Assembly (NCBI GenBank): GCA_013812515.1
Contig: JACCTI010000228.1
Span: 1 to 6,134, forward strand
Direction: 5' to 3'
DNA: 6,134 nucleotides
DNA from: Chthoniobacterales bacterium
GTDB taxonomy: Bacteria; Verrucomicrobiota; Verrucomicrobiia; Chthoniobacterales; UBA10450
The position numbers and the translations under genes are program-made. This document shows positions 1 through 6,134 of this stretch, piece after piece. Every line of letters begins with the position of its first letter. Within the stretch, counting starts at the first letter, position 1. The notes under the pieces are model-generated. The model was not told the DNA's origin, did not search any database, and worked only from the letters and a program-made list of their open reading frames with translations.

Positions 1-45
1 CGGGTGGAGCGACGAATGGGTAAGGGCACAGACAATTTTTTTGAC

Positions 46-69
46 AAAAGAGGGAGGAGTCGCCCCCTC
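46..69 (-). terminator. possible intrinsic terminator for the tRNA-Ser transcript
   Basis: Read on the minus strand, GAGGG at 69-65 pairs with CCCTC at 54-50. Two further inner pairs (one G-U) give a stem of about 7 bp with a 6-nt loop. It is followed directly by TTTT at 49-46. It lies about 120 nt downstream of the tRNA 3' end on the same strand, so it could end that transcript. The U-tract is short and is broken by GTC and a run of A, so this is a weak call from shape alone. Confidence 0.33.
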
Positions 70-112
70 AGCGACATCAGCAACGGTCTGCGTCATTGGC
101 AAACGTGTTCTT

Positions 113-184
113 ACTTCCGTTCTTACAGACCGGAAGTGACAGTCAGGGAACAGACCTAAGTATATCCAAGACTTCCGTTTACAG
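113..184. repeat. short direct and inverted repeat cluster (acttccg) in the tRNA trailer
   Basis: ACTTCCGTT(CT)TACAG at 113-128 recurs without the CT as ACTTCCGTTTACAG at 171-184. An inverted copy, CGGAAGT, sits at 131-137. The inverted copy can form a 7-bp hairpin with 113-119 (11-nt loop) or pair with 171-177. The cluster lies in the non-coding stretch 3' of tRNA-Ser on its own strand. The repeats are seen directly. No function is evident, and chance or local duplication are both possible. Confidence 0.5.
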
Positions 185-190
185 GATAAT

Positions 191-278
191 CGGTGAGGGA
201 GGGATTCGAACCCTCGGTAGCCTTTTGGACTACGGCGCTTTAGCAAAGCGCTGCTTTCGACCACTCAGCCACCTCACC
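191..278 (-). tRNA. tRNA-Ser, anticodon GCU
   Basis: This is a complete class II (long variable arm) serine tRNA that reads AGC/AGU codons. On the minus strand the acceptor stem GGTGAGG (278-272) pairs with CCTCACC (198-192), and the discriminator base is G (191), as is usual for tRNA-Ser. The D arm has the typical GAGTGGTCGAA core. The anticodon stem GCGCT/AGCGC is perfect and encloses the loop TTGCTAA, with anticodon GCT at 244-242. The variable arm is a GTAG/CTAC stem, and the T arm is GAGGG-TTCGAAT-CCCTC. The 88-nt length fits tRNA-Ser. CCA is not encoded, since ATT follows the discriminator base. Plus-strand translation through this region is an artefact and bears on where moeA starts. 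Confidence 0.97.
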
Positions 279-294
279 AATTCGGCAGGTTGCG

Positions 295-323
295 AGAATA
301 TGGGGTCGGGCGATGCTCGTCAA
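295..323 (-). promoter_or_regulatory. sigma70-type promoter of tRNA-Ser
   Basis: On the minus strand there is TTGACG (323-318, one mismatch to the -35 consensus), a spacer of exactly 17 bp, then TATTCT (300-295, two mismatches to the -10 consensus). Transcription would start near 288, about 10 nt before the mature tRNA 5' end at 278, leaving a short leader for RNase P. Position, spacing and strand all fit the tRNA gene. The promoter lies inside the gap between the divergent tRNA and moeA genes. Confidence 0.7.
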
Positions 324-395
324 CGATGGGCCGACGGAGTAATCAGATGCAAAAATGAGAGCCGGCGCCGCAATTCTTTCGTTCGCGGAAACCAG

Positions 396-1616
396 GTGGA
401 GGCGCGTGTTCAGCCGAAGAACGCAAGAGCGCCTGTGATCTCTGTCGACGAGGCGCTCGCCAGAATTGTGGCAAACGTTCGGCGGCTGCCTCCACGCGAG
501 GTCGCTCTTTTGGATGCCGTCGACCGGTTCGCGGCGCGCGATGTTTCGGCGGGATTGTCACTGCCGCCGTTCGACAATTCCTCGGTGGACGGATACGCGG
601 TCATGGCCGCGTCCTGCGCAATAGGAACTCGGTTGAAGGTGGTCGGCGAGCAAGCGGCAGGCCCTGATCGGAGCCTGTCGATTCAACCCGGAGAAGCCCT
701 CCGGATTCTCACGGGCGCGCCACTGCCCGCTGGTGCGGATGCGGTGATCATGCAGGAGGAGACGGAGCGCGAGGGCAACGAGGTTCTGCTGAAAGCGGAG
801 GTTCGACCCGGCGAATTCGTCCGGCAACGCGGAGGCGACGTCACTGAAGGGCAGAAGTTGCTTGCGGCTGGCGAGCGGGTCCGGACGCAGACGGTTGCGC
901 TCCTAGCGGCGCAAGGAATGTCGTCACTGCAGGTAGGGGGCGAGGTCCAGGCGACTGTCGTTTCCACCGGCGATGAACTCGTCGCGCCCGGGTCTCCTCT
1001 TCGAGCGGGCCAGATCTACGAGTCGAATTCAATCCTGCTCCAAACAATGCTGACGAACTGCGGCGTGGACGTTGTCTCTGTGACGCACTGCCAGGATCGA
1101 GCCGAGGAAATCGAGGCTGCCTTACGTGCAGGAGCGCGTTGCGATGTGATGGTCATCACAGGCGGTGTCTCTGTCGGGGCACATGATCTCGTCAAACCTG
1201 CGCTCGCGAAGATCGGCGCGACGCTCGACCTCTGGAAAGTGGCGGTTAAACCGGGCAAGCCATTCCTCTTCGGCCGAGCCAACGAGTGCGCCGTGTTTGG
1301 GTTGCCAGGGAATCCCATCTCCGCCTTCGTCACGTTTCTGTTGTTCGTCCGGCCCGCCATTTTCAAGTTGATGGGGGCAGATGACGCGGAACTGCGTCTA
1401 CCTGAATCCACCGCTCGATTAAGGGTCGCCGTGCACAATGACGCTGCACGTCCCCACTACGTCCGTGGATCGCTCCGGCACGGCAGTTTTACGCCGGTCG
1501 GTCTACAGGAGTCGCACGCGCTGTTTGGCTTGAGCCGCTCGAACGCACTTCTGCTCGCGCCATCGGGGGCAGAAATCGCCGCGGGGGAGTTGGTCACGGT
1601 GAGCACTTGGGAGTGA
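396..1616 (+). CDS. moeA: molybdopterin molybdenumtransferase MoeA
   Basis: MoeA inserts molybdate into adenylylated molybdopterin, the last step of molybdenum cofactor synthesis in the cytoplasm. From the GTG at 396 the product is 406 aa, close to the usual family length. Motifs in order are PPFDNSSVDGYAV (57-69), LTGAPLPAGADAV (105-117), VVSTGDELV (188-196), YESN (208-211), VITGGVSVGAHD (253-264), KPGKPF (285-290) and GLPGNPISAF (302-311). These cover the conserved acidic residues and the MoCF/MogA-like domain, and the C-terminal MoeA domain follows (about 335-406). The frame stays open back to 96, but that stretch runs antisense through tRNA-Ser and gives non-conserved sequence. An ATG at 300 (438 aa) and a GTG at 435 are other possible starts. 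No strong Shine-Dalgarno is visible. No other molybdenum cofactor gene is in the window. The MarR gene follows after 42 bp in the same frame. Confidence 0.95.
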   Translation: MEARVQPKNARAPVISVDEALARIVANVRRLPPREVALLDAVDRFAARDVSAGLSLPPFDNSSVDGYAVMAASCAIGTRLKVVGEQAAGPDRSLSIQPGEALRILTGAPLPAGADAVIMQEETEREGNEVLLKAEVRPGEFVRQRGGDVTEGQKLLAAGERVRTQTVALLAAQGMSSLQVGGEVQATVVSTGDELVAPGSPLRAGQIYESNSILLQTMLTNCGVDVVSVTHCQDRAEEIEAALRAGARCDVMVITGGVSVGAHDLVKPALAKIGATLDLWKVAVKPGKPFLFGRANECAVFGLPGNPISAFVTFLLFVRPAIFKLMGADDAELRLPESTARLRVAVHNDAARPHYVRGSLRHGSFTPVGLQESHALFGLSRSNALLLAPSGAEIAAGELVTVSTWE

Positions 1617-1658
1617 TGGACACGCCGGGCGTTTGACACGTTTCAGCGCACTCTTAGC

Positions 1659-2144
1659 TTGAACCCGTTGAGCACGGCAACGATCGACGTTCGCCCCCCA
1701 GTCTCCGCAGAGAACTTGCGGGGGGACGCCGAGCGTTTATCGCACATCATTTTGGAGATGCAGCGTTGCTTCGTGCTGCGCCTATGTAAGGAACTCGCAC
1801 CGGGTAACGTCTCCTTCCCGCAGTTCTTTCTTCTCGCCGCGCTCGACCAGAAAGAGGTGCTCACGATGTCTGCCATCGCACAGAAGATGGGACATACGAC
1901 GGCGGCGGCGAGTGGTCTGGTAGCACGGCTTGAAAATCTGGGGTACGTGGTGCGTGCGATCGCCCGGGAGGATCGCCGTAAAGTGATGGTCTGCATCACC
2001 GAAAAAGGTTCGGCGTTAGTCCGCCGCATCCGCGAGGAGATGGTCGGCAACATCATGAAGATCATGGCCCATCTTAGTCCGGGCGAGCAGAAAGCGTGGT
2101 TGCAGATTTACACAAAGATCTACAATTACTGTCAGAGCAAGTAG
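1659..2144 (+). CDS. MarR-family winged-helix transcriptional regulator
   Basis: The predicted product is a 161-aa DNA-binding protein, the usual size for MarR regulators, which act as dimers that often repress efflux or stress genes and are released by small ligands. The winged helix spans about 52-117. The recognition region includes LTMSAIAQKMGHTTAAASGLV (68-88, AIAQKMG then the TAAASGLVARLE helix). The wing carries AREDRRKVMVCITEKG (102-117), whose DRR and T-x-K-G pattern is typical. Helices at the two ends (about 23-47 and 118-157) would form the dimer interface. The TTG at 1659 is the first possible start after the moeA stop in this frame; TTG at 1668 or 1716 is also possible. None has a clear ribosome-binding site. 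The short gap suggests possible co-transcription with moeA. The next gene downstream encodes a TolC-like channel, a common MarR target, but regulation of it is inferred only. Confidence 0.87.
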   Translation: MNPLSTATIDVRPPVSAENLRGDAERLSHIILEMQRCFVLRLCKELAPGNVSFPQFFLLAALDQKEVLTMSAIAQKMGHTTAAASGLVARLENLGYVVRAIAREDRRKVMVCITEKGSALVRRIREEMVGNIMKIMAHLSPGEQKAWLQIYTKIYNYCQSK

Positions 2145-2401
2145 GCATCCTCGGTTCACGTTTGCCTGCTCGAAGTTTCCGACGCCACGTCTCGATACTG
2201 GAACAGGCGTATCCCATCGTCGGGAATATGGGAGTGGCGCTGCAGGAACGTTCTAACTGGTAAACCTCTCGGTTCTGCCGTTTTGCGACTATCTGTTCCG
2301 GCGGGCATGCCGCTTGCATGTGAACCCGAAACATTGTGGACTACGCCGCGCGGGCGGCTAACGTCCCGTCGTTCGTAACCGCCGCTCGTCTCTCTCTGCT
2401 C
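2145..2401 (+). promoter_or_regulatory. intergenic region upstream of the TolC-family gene, possible operator
   Basis: This gap is long enough to hold a separate promoter for the TolC-family gene (coding may begin at 2336 or 2402). A perfect 8-bp palindrome, GAACGTTC, lies at 2246-2253. AACC-TCTC-GGTT forms a second small inverted repeat at 2263-2274. GTTCT occurs at 2250-2254 and again at 2272-2276, 22 bp apart, or about two helical turns. TCCCAT/ATGGGA at 2212-2233 is a third inverted repeat, without a T-tract. These are candidate protein-binding sites, possibly for the MarR regulator just upstream, but each is short enough to arise by chance. I saw no convincing -35/-10 pair and no intrinsic terminator for the MarR gene. 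Confidence 0.25.
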
Positions 2402-3943
2402 ATGGGTAAGTTTTTCAGCTACGTCTTTTTCTTTGCAGCTATCCTCGCTCCGCTGCCAACCGGCCTCCTTATCGCGGGGTCCGACAACCTCGAGGTTCGG
2501 TCATCCGGGCGCATTCCCCGCTATACGCTGGAACAAGCGATTCTGACCGCTCTCCAACGCAACCCAGACATTCAGCGTGCCCGCCAGGAAATCGAGAGAA
2601 CGAAAGGGCTCTACCTCGAGTTGCGTGCGGACGCCTTACCGCGGGTGGATGCGACAAGCTCGTTTAGTGACACCGACCCTCACCTGAACAACTTCACCGG
2701 TGACGGCGGTTCCGGCCCAAGCGGCGGGATAATAGATCCGAACGATCCGGGGGGCGGCTCGTTCCAATCGTTGGAGAGCGCCGAGCGCACCTACAACCTT
2801 CGGCTTCAAGCCACTCAGATCATCTTCGCCGGCGGCCGCGTAGTCTCGCAGATTCGCTCGGCTGACTTTCAACGCGATGCCGCCTACTTCGCTTTCCGGA
2901 ATACCATCGATCTCGTGATCGCGACCGTGCGAACGCAGTTCTACCAGATTCTGCTCAACCGCGCGCTGATTGGGGTGCAGGAAGAATCCGTCAATCTTTT
3001 GGGCAGCCAGTTGCAGGACCAGCAGAATCGCTTCGAGGCCGGAACCGTTCCGCGCTTTAACGTTCTGCAAGCACAGGTCGCGCTCTCGAATGTCCAACCG
3101 GATCTAATCACCGCGCGCAACAACTACCGCATCGCGCAGCTCCAGCTCGCCCGTACTATCGGGCTCGATTTTGATCCCAGGCGCGGTGACGCCCCGCCCC
3201 TCGACGCCATCGGTGATCTTCGCTATGAACCGCGCAGAGTGCCGCTCCCCAAAGCTATCGAAGTGGCCAAGGAGCGGCGGCCTTTCCTGAAGGAGCAGAA
3301 GGCGAATGTTCTCAGCAACTCGGCCCAGGTAGGCGTCGCACGCTCCGGATTTTTCCCGCAGATCAGCGCGACCGGAGGAACGGATTTCCGCAGCTCACCG
3401 ATCAGTGAAGACATCAACGATACGCGCTCCGGCTACATCTTCGGAGCGACCGGATCATGGGCGATTTGGGACTCGGGACAAACCTACGGACGCTTGAAAC
3501 AAGCGAAGGCCGTTCTGCAGCAGTCGAAGATCACCTACGATGACGCGGTGCGGCAGATCGAGCTGGAGGTGCAGCAGGCTTACTCAAACCTGGTGCAGGG
3601 CGCGGAACTGATTCGGAGCCAGGAACAAACCGTTGGCCAGGCGCAGGAGGCGTTGCGTCTGGCGAGCGCGCGTCTCGGCGCCGGCGCTGGGACGCAGCTG
3701 GAAGTGTTGAACGCGCGCGTCGAGGTTACGCGCGCACAATCGATTTCGTTGCAGGCTCTCTTTACTTACAACTCCGCCGTGGCCGAGTTCGATCGGGTCA
3801 CCGCGACGGAAGTCACCTACGCGAATCAGCTCGATGAGCCGAAGACACGGCGGAAATTAAGAACCGATCCCGCGCCCACTCCTCCGCCGAAACCGACACC
3901 GCTGCCGTTGAATCGCGCCGGGACGCGACTGCCGGTTCGTTAG
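2402..3943 (+). CDS. TolC-family outer-membrane efflux protein
   Basis: The predicted product is an outer-membrane channel of the TolC/OEP family, the exit duct of tripartite efflux pumps or type I secretion systems. From the ATG at 2402 it has 513 aa. It begins with a signal-peptide-like segment (basic MGK, then a hydrophobic stretch at about 4-25). The family's internal duplication is visible: a first half with YTLEQAILTALQRNPDI (41-57), IFAGGRV (141-147) and RFEAGTVPRFNVLQAQVAL (210-228), and a second half with IWDSGQTYGRL (355-365) and RLGAGAGTQLEVLNARVEV (424-442). Long alpha-helical, Gln-rich stretches fit the periplasmic barrel. A Gly/Pro/Asp-rich insert (99-119) probably forms an extracellular loop. 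The tail after about 488 is Pro-rich and lacks a clear fold. GTG at 2336 would add 22 residues ahead of the signal peptide and is less likely; neither start has a good Shine-Dalgarno. No pump or adaptor gene adjoins it. Confidence 0.9.
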   Translation: MGKFFSYVFFFAAILAPLPTGLLIAGSDNLEVRSSGRIPRYTLEQAILTALQRNPDIQRARQEIERTKGLYLELRADALPRVDATSSFSDTDPHLNNFTGDGGSGPSGGIIDPNDPGGGSFQSLESAERTYNLRLQATQIIFAGGRVVSQIRSADFQRDAAYFAFRNTIDLVIATVRTQFYQILLNRALIGVQEESVNLLGSQLQDQQNRFEAGTVPRFNVLQAQVALSNVQPDLITARNNYRIAQLQLARTIGLDFDPRRGDAPPLDAIGDLRYEPRRVPLPKAIEVAKERRPFLKEQKANVLSNSAQVGVARSGFFPQISATGGTDFRSSPISEDINDTRSGYIFGATGSWAIWDSGQTYGRLKQAKAVLQQSKITYDDAVRQIELEVQQAYSNLVQGAELIRSQEQTVGQAQEALRLASARLGAGAGTQLEVLNARVEVTRAQSISLQALFTYNSAVAEFDRVTATEVTYANQLDEPKTRRKLRTDPAPTPPPKPTPLPLNRAGTRLPVR

Positions 3944-3969
3944 CACGGGCGGCCGTCTCACGCGCGTTT

Positions 3970-4638
3970 GTGCACGACCGTTTCTTCCCAGCAGAAGAGT
4001 TTCCAGCGCTCAGCGCGTTATCCGGTCTCGTGCACTGCTTCACCACGCGTGTCGCGGGAATCGATGTCGCGCACGAAAAAGCGGAAGCACTCCAACGGCT
4101 CGATCAAGTTCATCGAGAAGTGCGGACTTTCTATGGCGTCGCAACTGTGCCCTTCGTCACGGCGCAACAAGTTCACGATAATCGCATCGGCGTGATCGAC
4201 GCGCCGGTGGCTGCCGACAAATGTTTCGATGCTTGCGATGGTCTGATGACGAACCAGCGCGGTGTCTGTCTCGGCATCTACGTGGCGGATTGTTGCGCCG
4301 TTTACCTCGTCGATCCGATCCGACGCGCGATCGCTCTGGTCCATTCCGGGAAGAAGGGAACAGAGCTCGGCATCGTCGCGAACGCGATTGACAGGATGGA
4401 CGCCGAATTTGGATCCGCTGCGCGCGACCTCATGGTCCAACTCAGCCCCTGCATTCGTCCGCCGCACTACGAAATTGATTTCGCCGCCGACATCATTCGC
4501 GCGTGTCGGGATAAGGGTGTGACGAACGTGCATGATTGTGGCGTGTGCACGGCCTGCGATCTGGATCGCTACTATTCCTATCGCGCAGAAAAGGGCCGCA
4601 CCGGCCGAATGCTGGCGCTGCTCGCGTTGACGCAGTAG
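3970..4638 (+). CDS. YfiH/PgeF-like laccase-domain (polyphenol oxidase family) protein
   Basis: This is a 222-aa member of the Cu-oxidase_4/DUF152 family. Characterised relatives include E. coli YfiH/PgeF, which helps keep L-Ser out of peptidoglycan precursors, and LACC1-type enzymes that act on purine nucleosides; which activity applies here is unknown. Motifs in order are CFTTR (23-27), TAQQVHD (64-70), DGLMT (90-94), ADCCAVYLVDP (106-116), ALVHSGKKGTELG (122-134), LSPCIRPPHYEID (158-170) and CTACDLDRYYSYR (193-205) with TGRM (211-214). The three expected metal ligands are kept: His69, Cys108 and His125. The usual HAGWRG motif reads HSGKKG here, so the Trp-Arg pair is replaced. GTG at 3970 is the only reasonable start. 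It lies 26 bp after the TolC-family stop, so the two genes may share a transcript. No ribosome-binding site is obvious. The protein is slightly shorter than the common 240-260 aa. Confidence 0.9.
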   Translation: MHDRFFPAEEFPALSALSGLVHCFTTRVAGIDVAHEKAEALQRLDQVHREVRTFYGVATVPFVTAQQVHDNRIGVIDAPVAADKCFDACDGLMTNQRGVCLGIYVADCCAVYLVDPIRRAIALVHSGKKGTELGIVANAIDRMDAEFGSAARDLMVQLSPCIRPPHYEIDFAADIIRACRDKGVTNVHDCGVCTACDLDRYYSYRAEKGRTGRMLALLALTQ

Positions 4639-4815
4639 CCGGGCGGGAGGTCCCTCATCGTCTGTGCGATTCGGGATGACGCGCATATGCCACGCCAAGC
4701 TTTTTCAACAGAGCCGAAACAATTCTAATAGATCGTCTTCGGCTACGGCGACTCGTTGATCTTTTGAAAGCGCGGGTGGCTGCGGAGCGGGTCCCATTGC
4801 CAGCGGCAGGTGGCG
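4639..4815. other. convergent intergenic region with weak inverted repeats
   Basis: This gap lies between the stop of the YfiH-like gene (plus) and the stop of the TPR gene (minus), so transcription must end here from both sides. AGCCGAA (4712-4718) and TTCGGCT (4738-4744) form a perfect 7-bp inverted repeat with a 19-nt loop. AGATC (4730-4734) and GATCT (4758-4762) form an overlapping one that runs into TTTT (4762-4765) on the plus strand. The second could be a poor intrinsic terminator for the plus-strand genes. A T5 run at 4701-4705 has no good stem before it. I see no gene here. Confidence 0.3.
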
Positions 4816-6134
4816 TTAATCGACACGCGGGACGAACACCAAGTTTGCTCGCAACGCTACGAGCGGACGTTGACCGACGCGCTGTCCCTGCAAGGTTTCC
4901 CGGTCGCCGCCGCGACCGCCTGCCTCATCTTTGGGCGCTAGCGAGGCGACAATTTGATCGAAGCGTGGATCGCTGCGCAACGAATCCCAAAAGGGAAACA
5001 GTTTCAGTTCGCCGTAGGCAACGCCAAAATTGCCGGCCGAGTTTTCCAGTTGCTGGAGCGCCGCGTCGTTTTCCCCAATCCACGCGTAGATCGTCGCCAG
5101 GTTCGTGACCCAGGAAGTGCCCTCCCACGAATCTTTTGAGACCGGAAGGAGTTCGCAGGCGTGCCGGCCTTCCCGAATCGCGTTCTCCTTACGGCCAAGC
5201 GCGGCGTCAATCGTCCCCAGCAGACTCCAGGCTGGCGCATACTCTGGTTGCGCAACAGTCATGCGCTCCAAAATCGGCCGGGCCGCGGTGAAGGCGGTTT
5301 GTGCCCCGGCTTTGTCGCCAAAACTCCTAGCCACCAGGCCGACGAGCCACTCCCGTGGAAAAAGAGCATTACTGCGAACGTCGACAACCCCTTCCGGCGG
5401 GATAAAAGTCAGCGCACGTGCTGCCGCCTCACGATCGTGCGCGGCCAGCGCGCACCACACCAGGCGAAACGCCACGCGGGAAGCGGCTGCCGATCCCTCT
5501 TTTTCGATGTCCGACAGCTGGTTCCGCCAAGGCTTTAGCTCACCGCGTTCCAGGAAATCTAACCACGCTAATTCCGACCGCACAAAGTGATCCCCCGGCG
5601 ATATGGAAAGCGCTCGTTCGAGCAGTTGTCTCGATTCGGCAAAGCGACGCAATCCGCAATGAGTAAACGCCGCCTCCACGACAATACTGAAGTTGCGCGG
5701 GTCGAGCTCGATTGCGCGCTCAAAATTTCGTATCGCCTCATTCCATCGGGCCTGACGACGATCAATCGCGGCGATAGACCAGTAAAGTTCCGCGTTGTTT
5801 GGTAGTGTCCTGCGTGCGAGATCCAGCTCCGCACGTGCGCGGTCGTAATCTCGAAAGCCATGGTACGCATAATTGGCGCGGGCAGCGTGAACCTCGCCAG
5901 CATCTGGCTGGAGCCGGGTGGCATTCCGGAGAGCTGTGGCAGCCAATTCGCGTCGGGGCCGGGGTGTGATCAAACCCTATCCAGTAAATGTCGAAGTGAA
6001 TGGTGCAGAGCAGACAGTAAGCGAGGACGAAGCCCGGATCATGCGTGACGGCTTCCTCCAGGAGACGCACTGCTTTCAGCAAATTTTGCTTCCCACCAGG
6101 GTCAGCCTCTGCCGAGGCCCACAACTCCTTGGCC
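4816..6134 (-). CDS. tetratricopeptide-repeat protein, 5'-partial and frameshifted
   Basis: This is the C-terminal part, about 438 codons, of a TPR protein that continues past the right edge. TPRs are helical repeats used for protein-protein contact. The 6133-5965 stretch reads AKELW, then LLEEAVTHDPGFVLAYCLL and IGFDHTPA. After a one-base shift near 5955-5964 it continues as RRELAATALRNATRLQPDAGE in the next frame down to the TAA at 4818-4816. Clear TPR units lie at 5793-5692 (YWSIAAIDRRQARWNEAI, ERAIELDPRN), 5691-5590 and about 5238-5137 (APAWSLLGTIDAALGRKENA). The end, DPRFDQIVASLAP, is the typical C-terminus of TolB-like/TPR proteins, which often have an N-terminal kinase, cyclase or winged-helix domain; that part is not visible here. 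A 35-residue low-complexity tail (4923-4819) follows. Starting translation at TTG 5973 gives 385 aa but cuts into a repeat, so it is unlikely to be a true start. The gene may be a pseudogene or carry a sequencing error. Confidence 0.8.
5955..5964 (-). other. frameshift site in the TPR gene
   Basis: The plus strand reads GGGG (5955-5958), CC, GGGG (5961-5964). On the coding minus strand the frame entering from the right gives ...GFDHTPAP and then non-TPR sequence. Dropping one base from this tract gives ...GFDHTPARRELA, which joins the upstream and downstream reading frames into one TPR protein. The excess base is most simply an extra G in one of the two G4 runs; which run cannot be told from the sequence. 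The position is clear from the change of frame. Confidence 0.75.

Noticed and set aside
36..42. T7 run as a plus-strand terminator of an upstream gene
   Set aside because: No GC-rich hairpin precedes it in the 35 bases available, and no upstream gene is visible.
191..278. tRNA-Ser as the attachment site of an integrated element
   Set aside because: No integrase, no repeat of the tRNA 3' end and no cargo genes are visible on either side within the window.
96..395. N-terminal extension of moeA or a separate small protein
   Set aside because: The reading frame runs antisense through a complete tRNA-Ser and its promoter, starts at a TTG and has no conserved sequence.
1643..2065. 140-codon open frame on the minus strand opposite the MarR gene
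   Set aside because: The plus strand encodes a clear winged-helix protein here; the antisense product is Arg/Ser-rich with no motif.
2212..2233. Inverted repeat TCCCAT/ATGGGA as a terminator for the MarR gene
   Set aside because: The stem is only 6 bp with a 10-nt loop and has no T-tract after it on the plus strand.
2636..3097. 153-codon open frame on the minus strand opposite the TolC-family gene
   Set aside because: The plus strand carries the conserved TolC repeat; the antisense frame has no domain and is explained by codon bias.
4018..4698. 226-codon open frame on the minus strand
   Set aside because: It lies antisense to the YfiH-like gene, which has all family motifs. The minus-strand product shows no recognisable domain and is a GC-rich shadow frame.
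1..6134. CRISPR array, toxin-antitoxin pair, retron or other defence system
   Set aside because: No regularly spaced repeats, small paired ORFs with known motifs, reverse transcriptase motifs or nuclease motifs were found; the genes are ordinary chromosomal families.

Overview
The window is about 6.1 kb of GC-rich bacterial chromosome and looks like ordinary core or housekeeping sequence. I found no mobile element, CRISPR array, integrase or novel multi-gene system. The organism cannot be named from the sequence alone. The TPR protein at the right edge carries motifs (DHTPA, LQPDAGE, ARRTLPN, IDRRQ) that I associate with a protein family abundant in soil Verrucomicrobiota (Chthoniobacterales-like) and related groups. 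Together with the GC content and the non-ATG, Shine-Dalgarno-poor starts, this suggests a soil verrucomicrobial genome or MAG. That is inference.

Left edge, minus strand: a complete tRNA-Ser(GCU) at 191-278 has a well-formed sigma70-type promoter just upstream (TTGACG, 17 bp, TATTCT). A possible intrinsic terminator lies at the far left, and a small cluster of short direct and inverted repeats sits in the trailer between them.

Middle, plus strand, four genes in a row. moeA (molybdopterin molybdenumtransferase) is followed 42 bp later by a MarR-family regulator. After a gap of roughly 190-257 bp comes a TolC-family outer-membrane channel protein, and 26 bp later a YfiH/laccase-domain (polyphenol oxidase family) protein. 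The MarR gene next to a TolC gene suggests regulated efflux, but no membrane-fusion protein or inner-membrane pump gene lies between or immediately after them. moeA and the YfiH gene have no obvious functional tie to that pair.

Right edge, minus strand, convergent with the plus-strand genes: the C-terminal part (about 438 codons) of a tetratricopeptide-repeat protein. Its 5' end lies beyond the window, and it is split into two frames by an apparent single-base insertion in a G/C run near 5955-5964. The two halves join into one continuous protein if one base is removed, so this is either a real frameshift or a homopolymer sequencing error.
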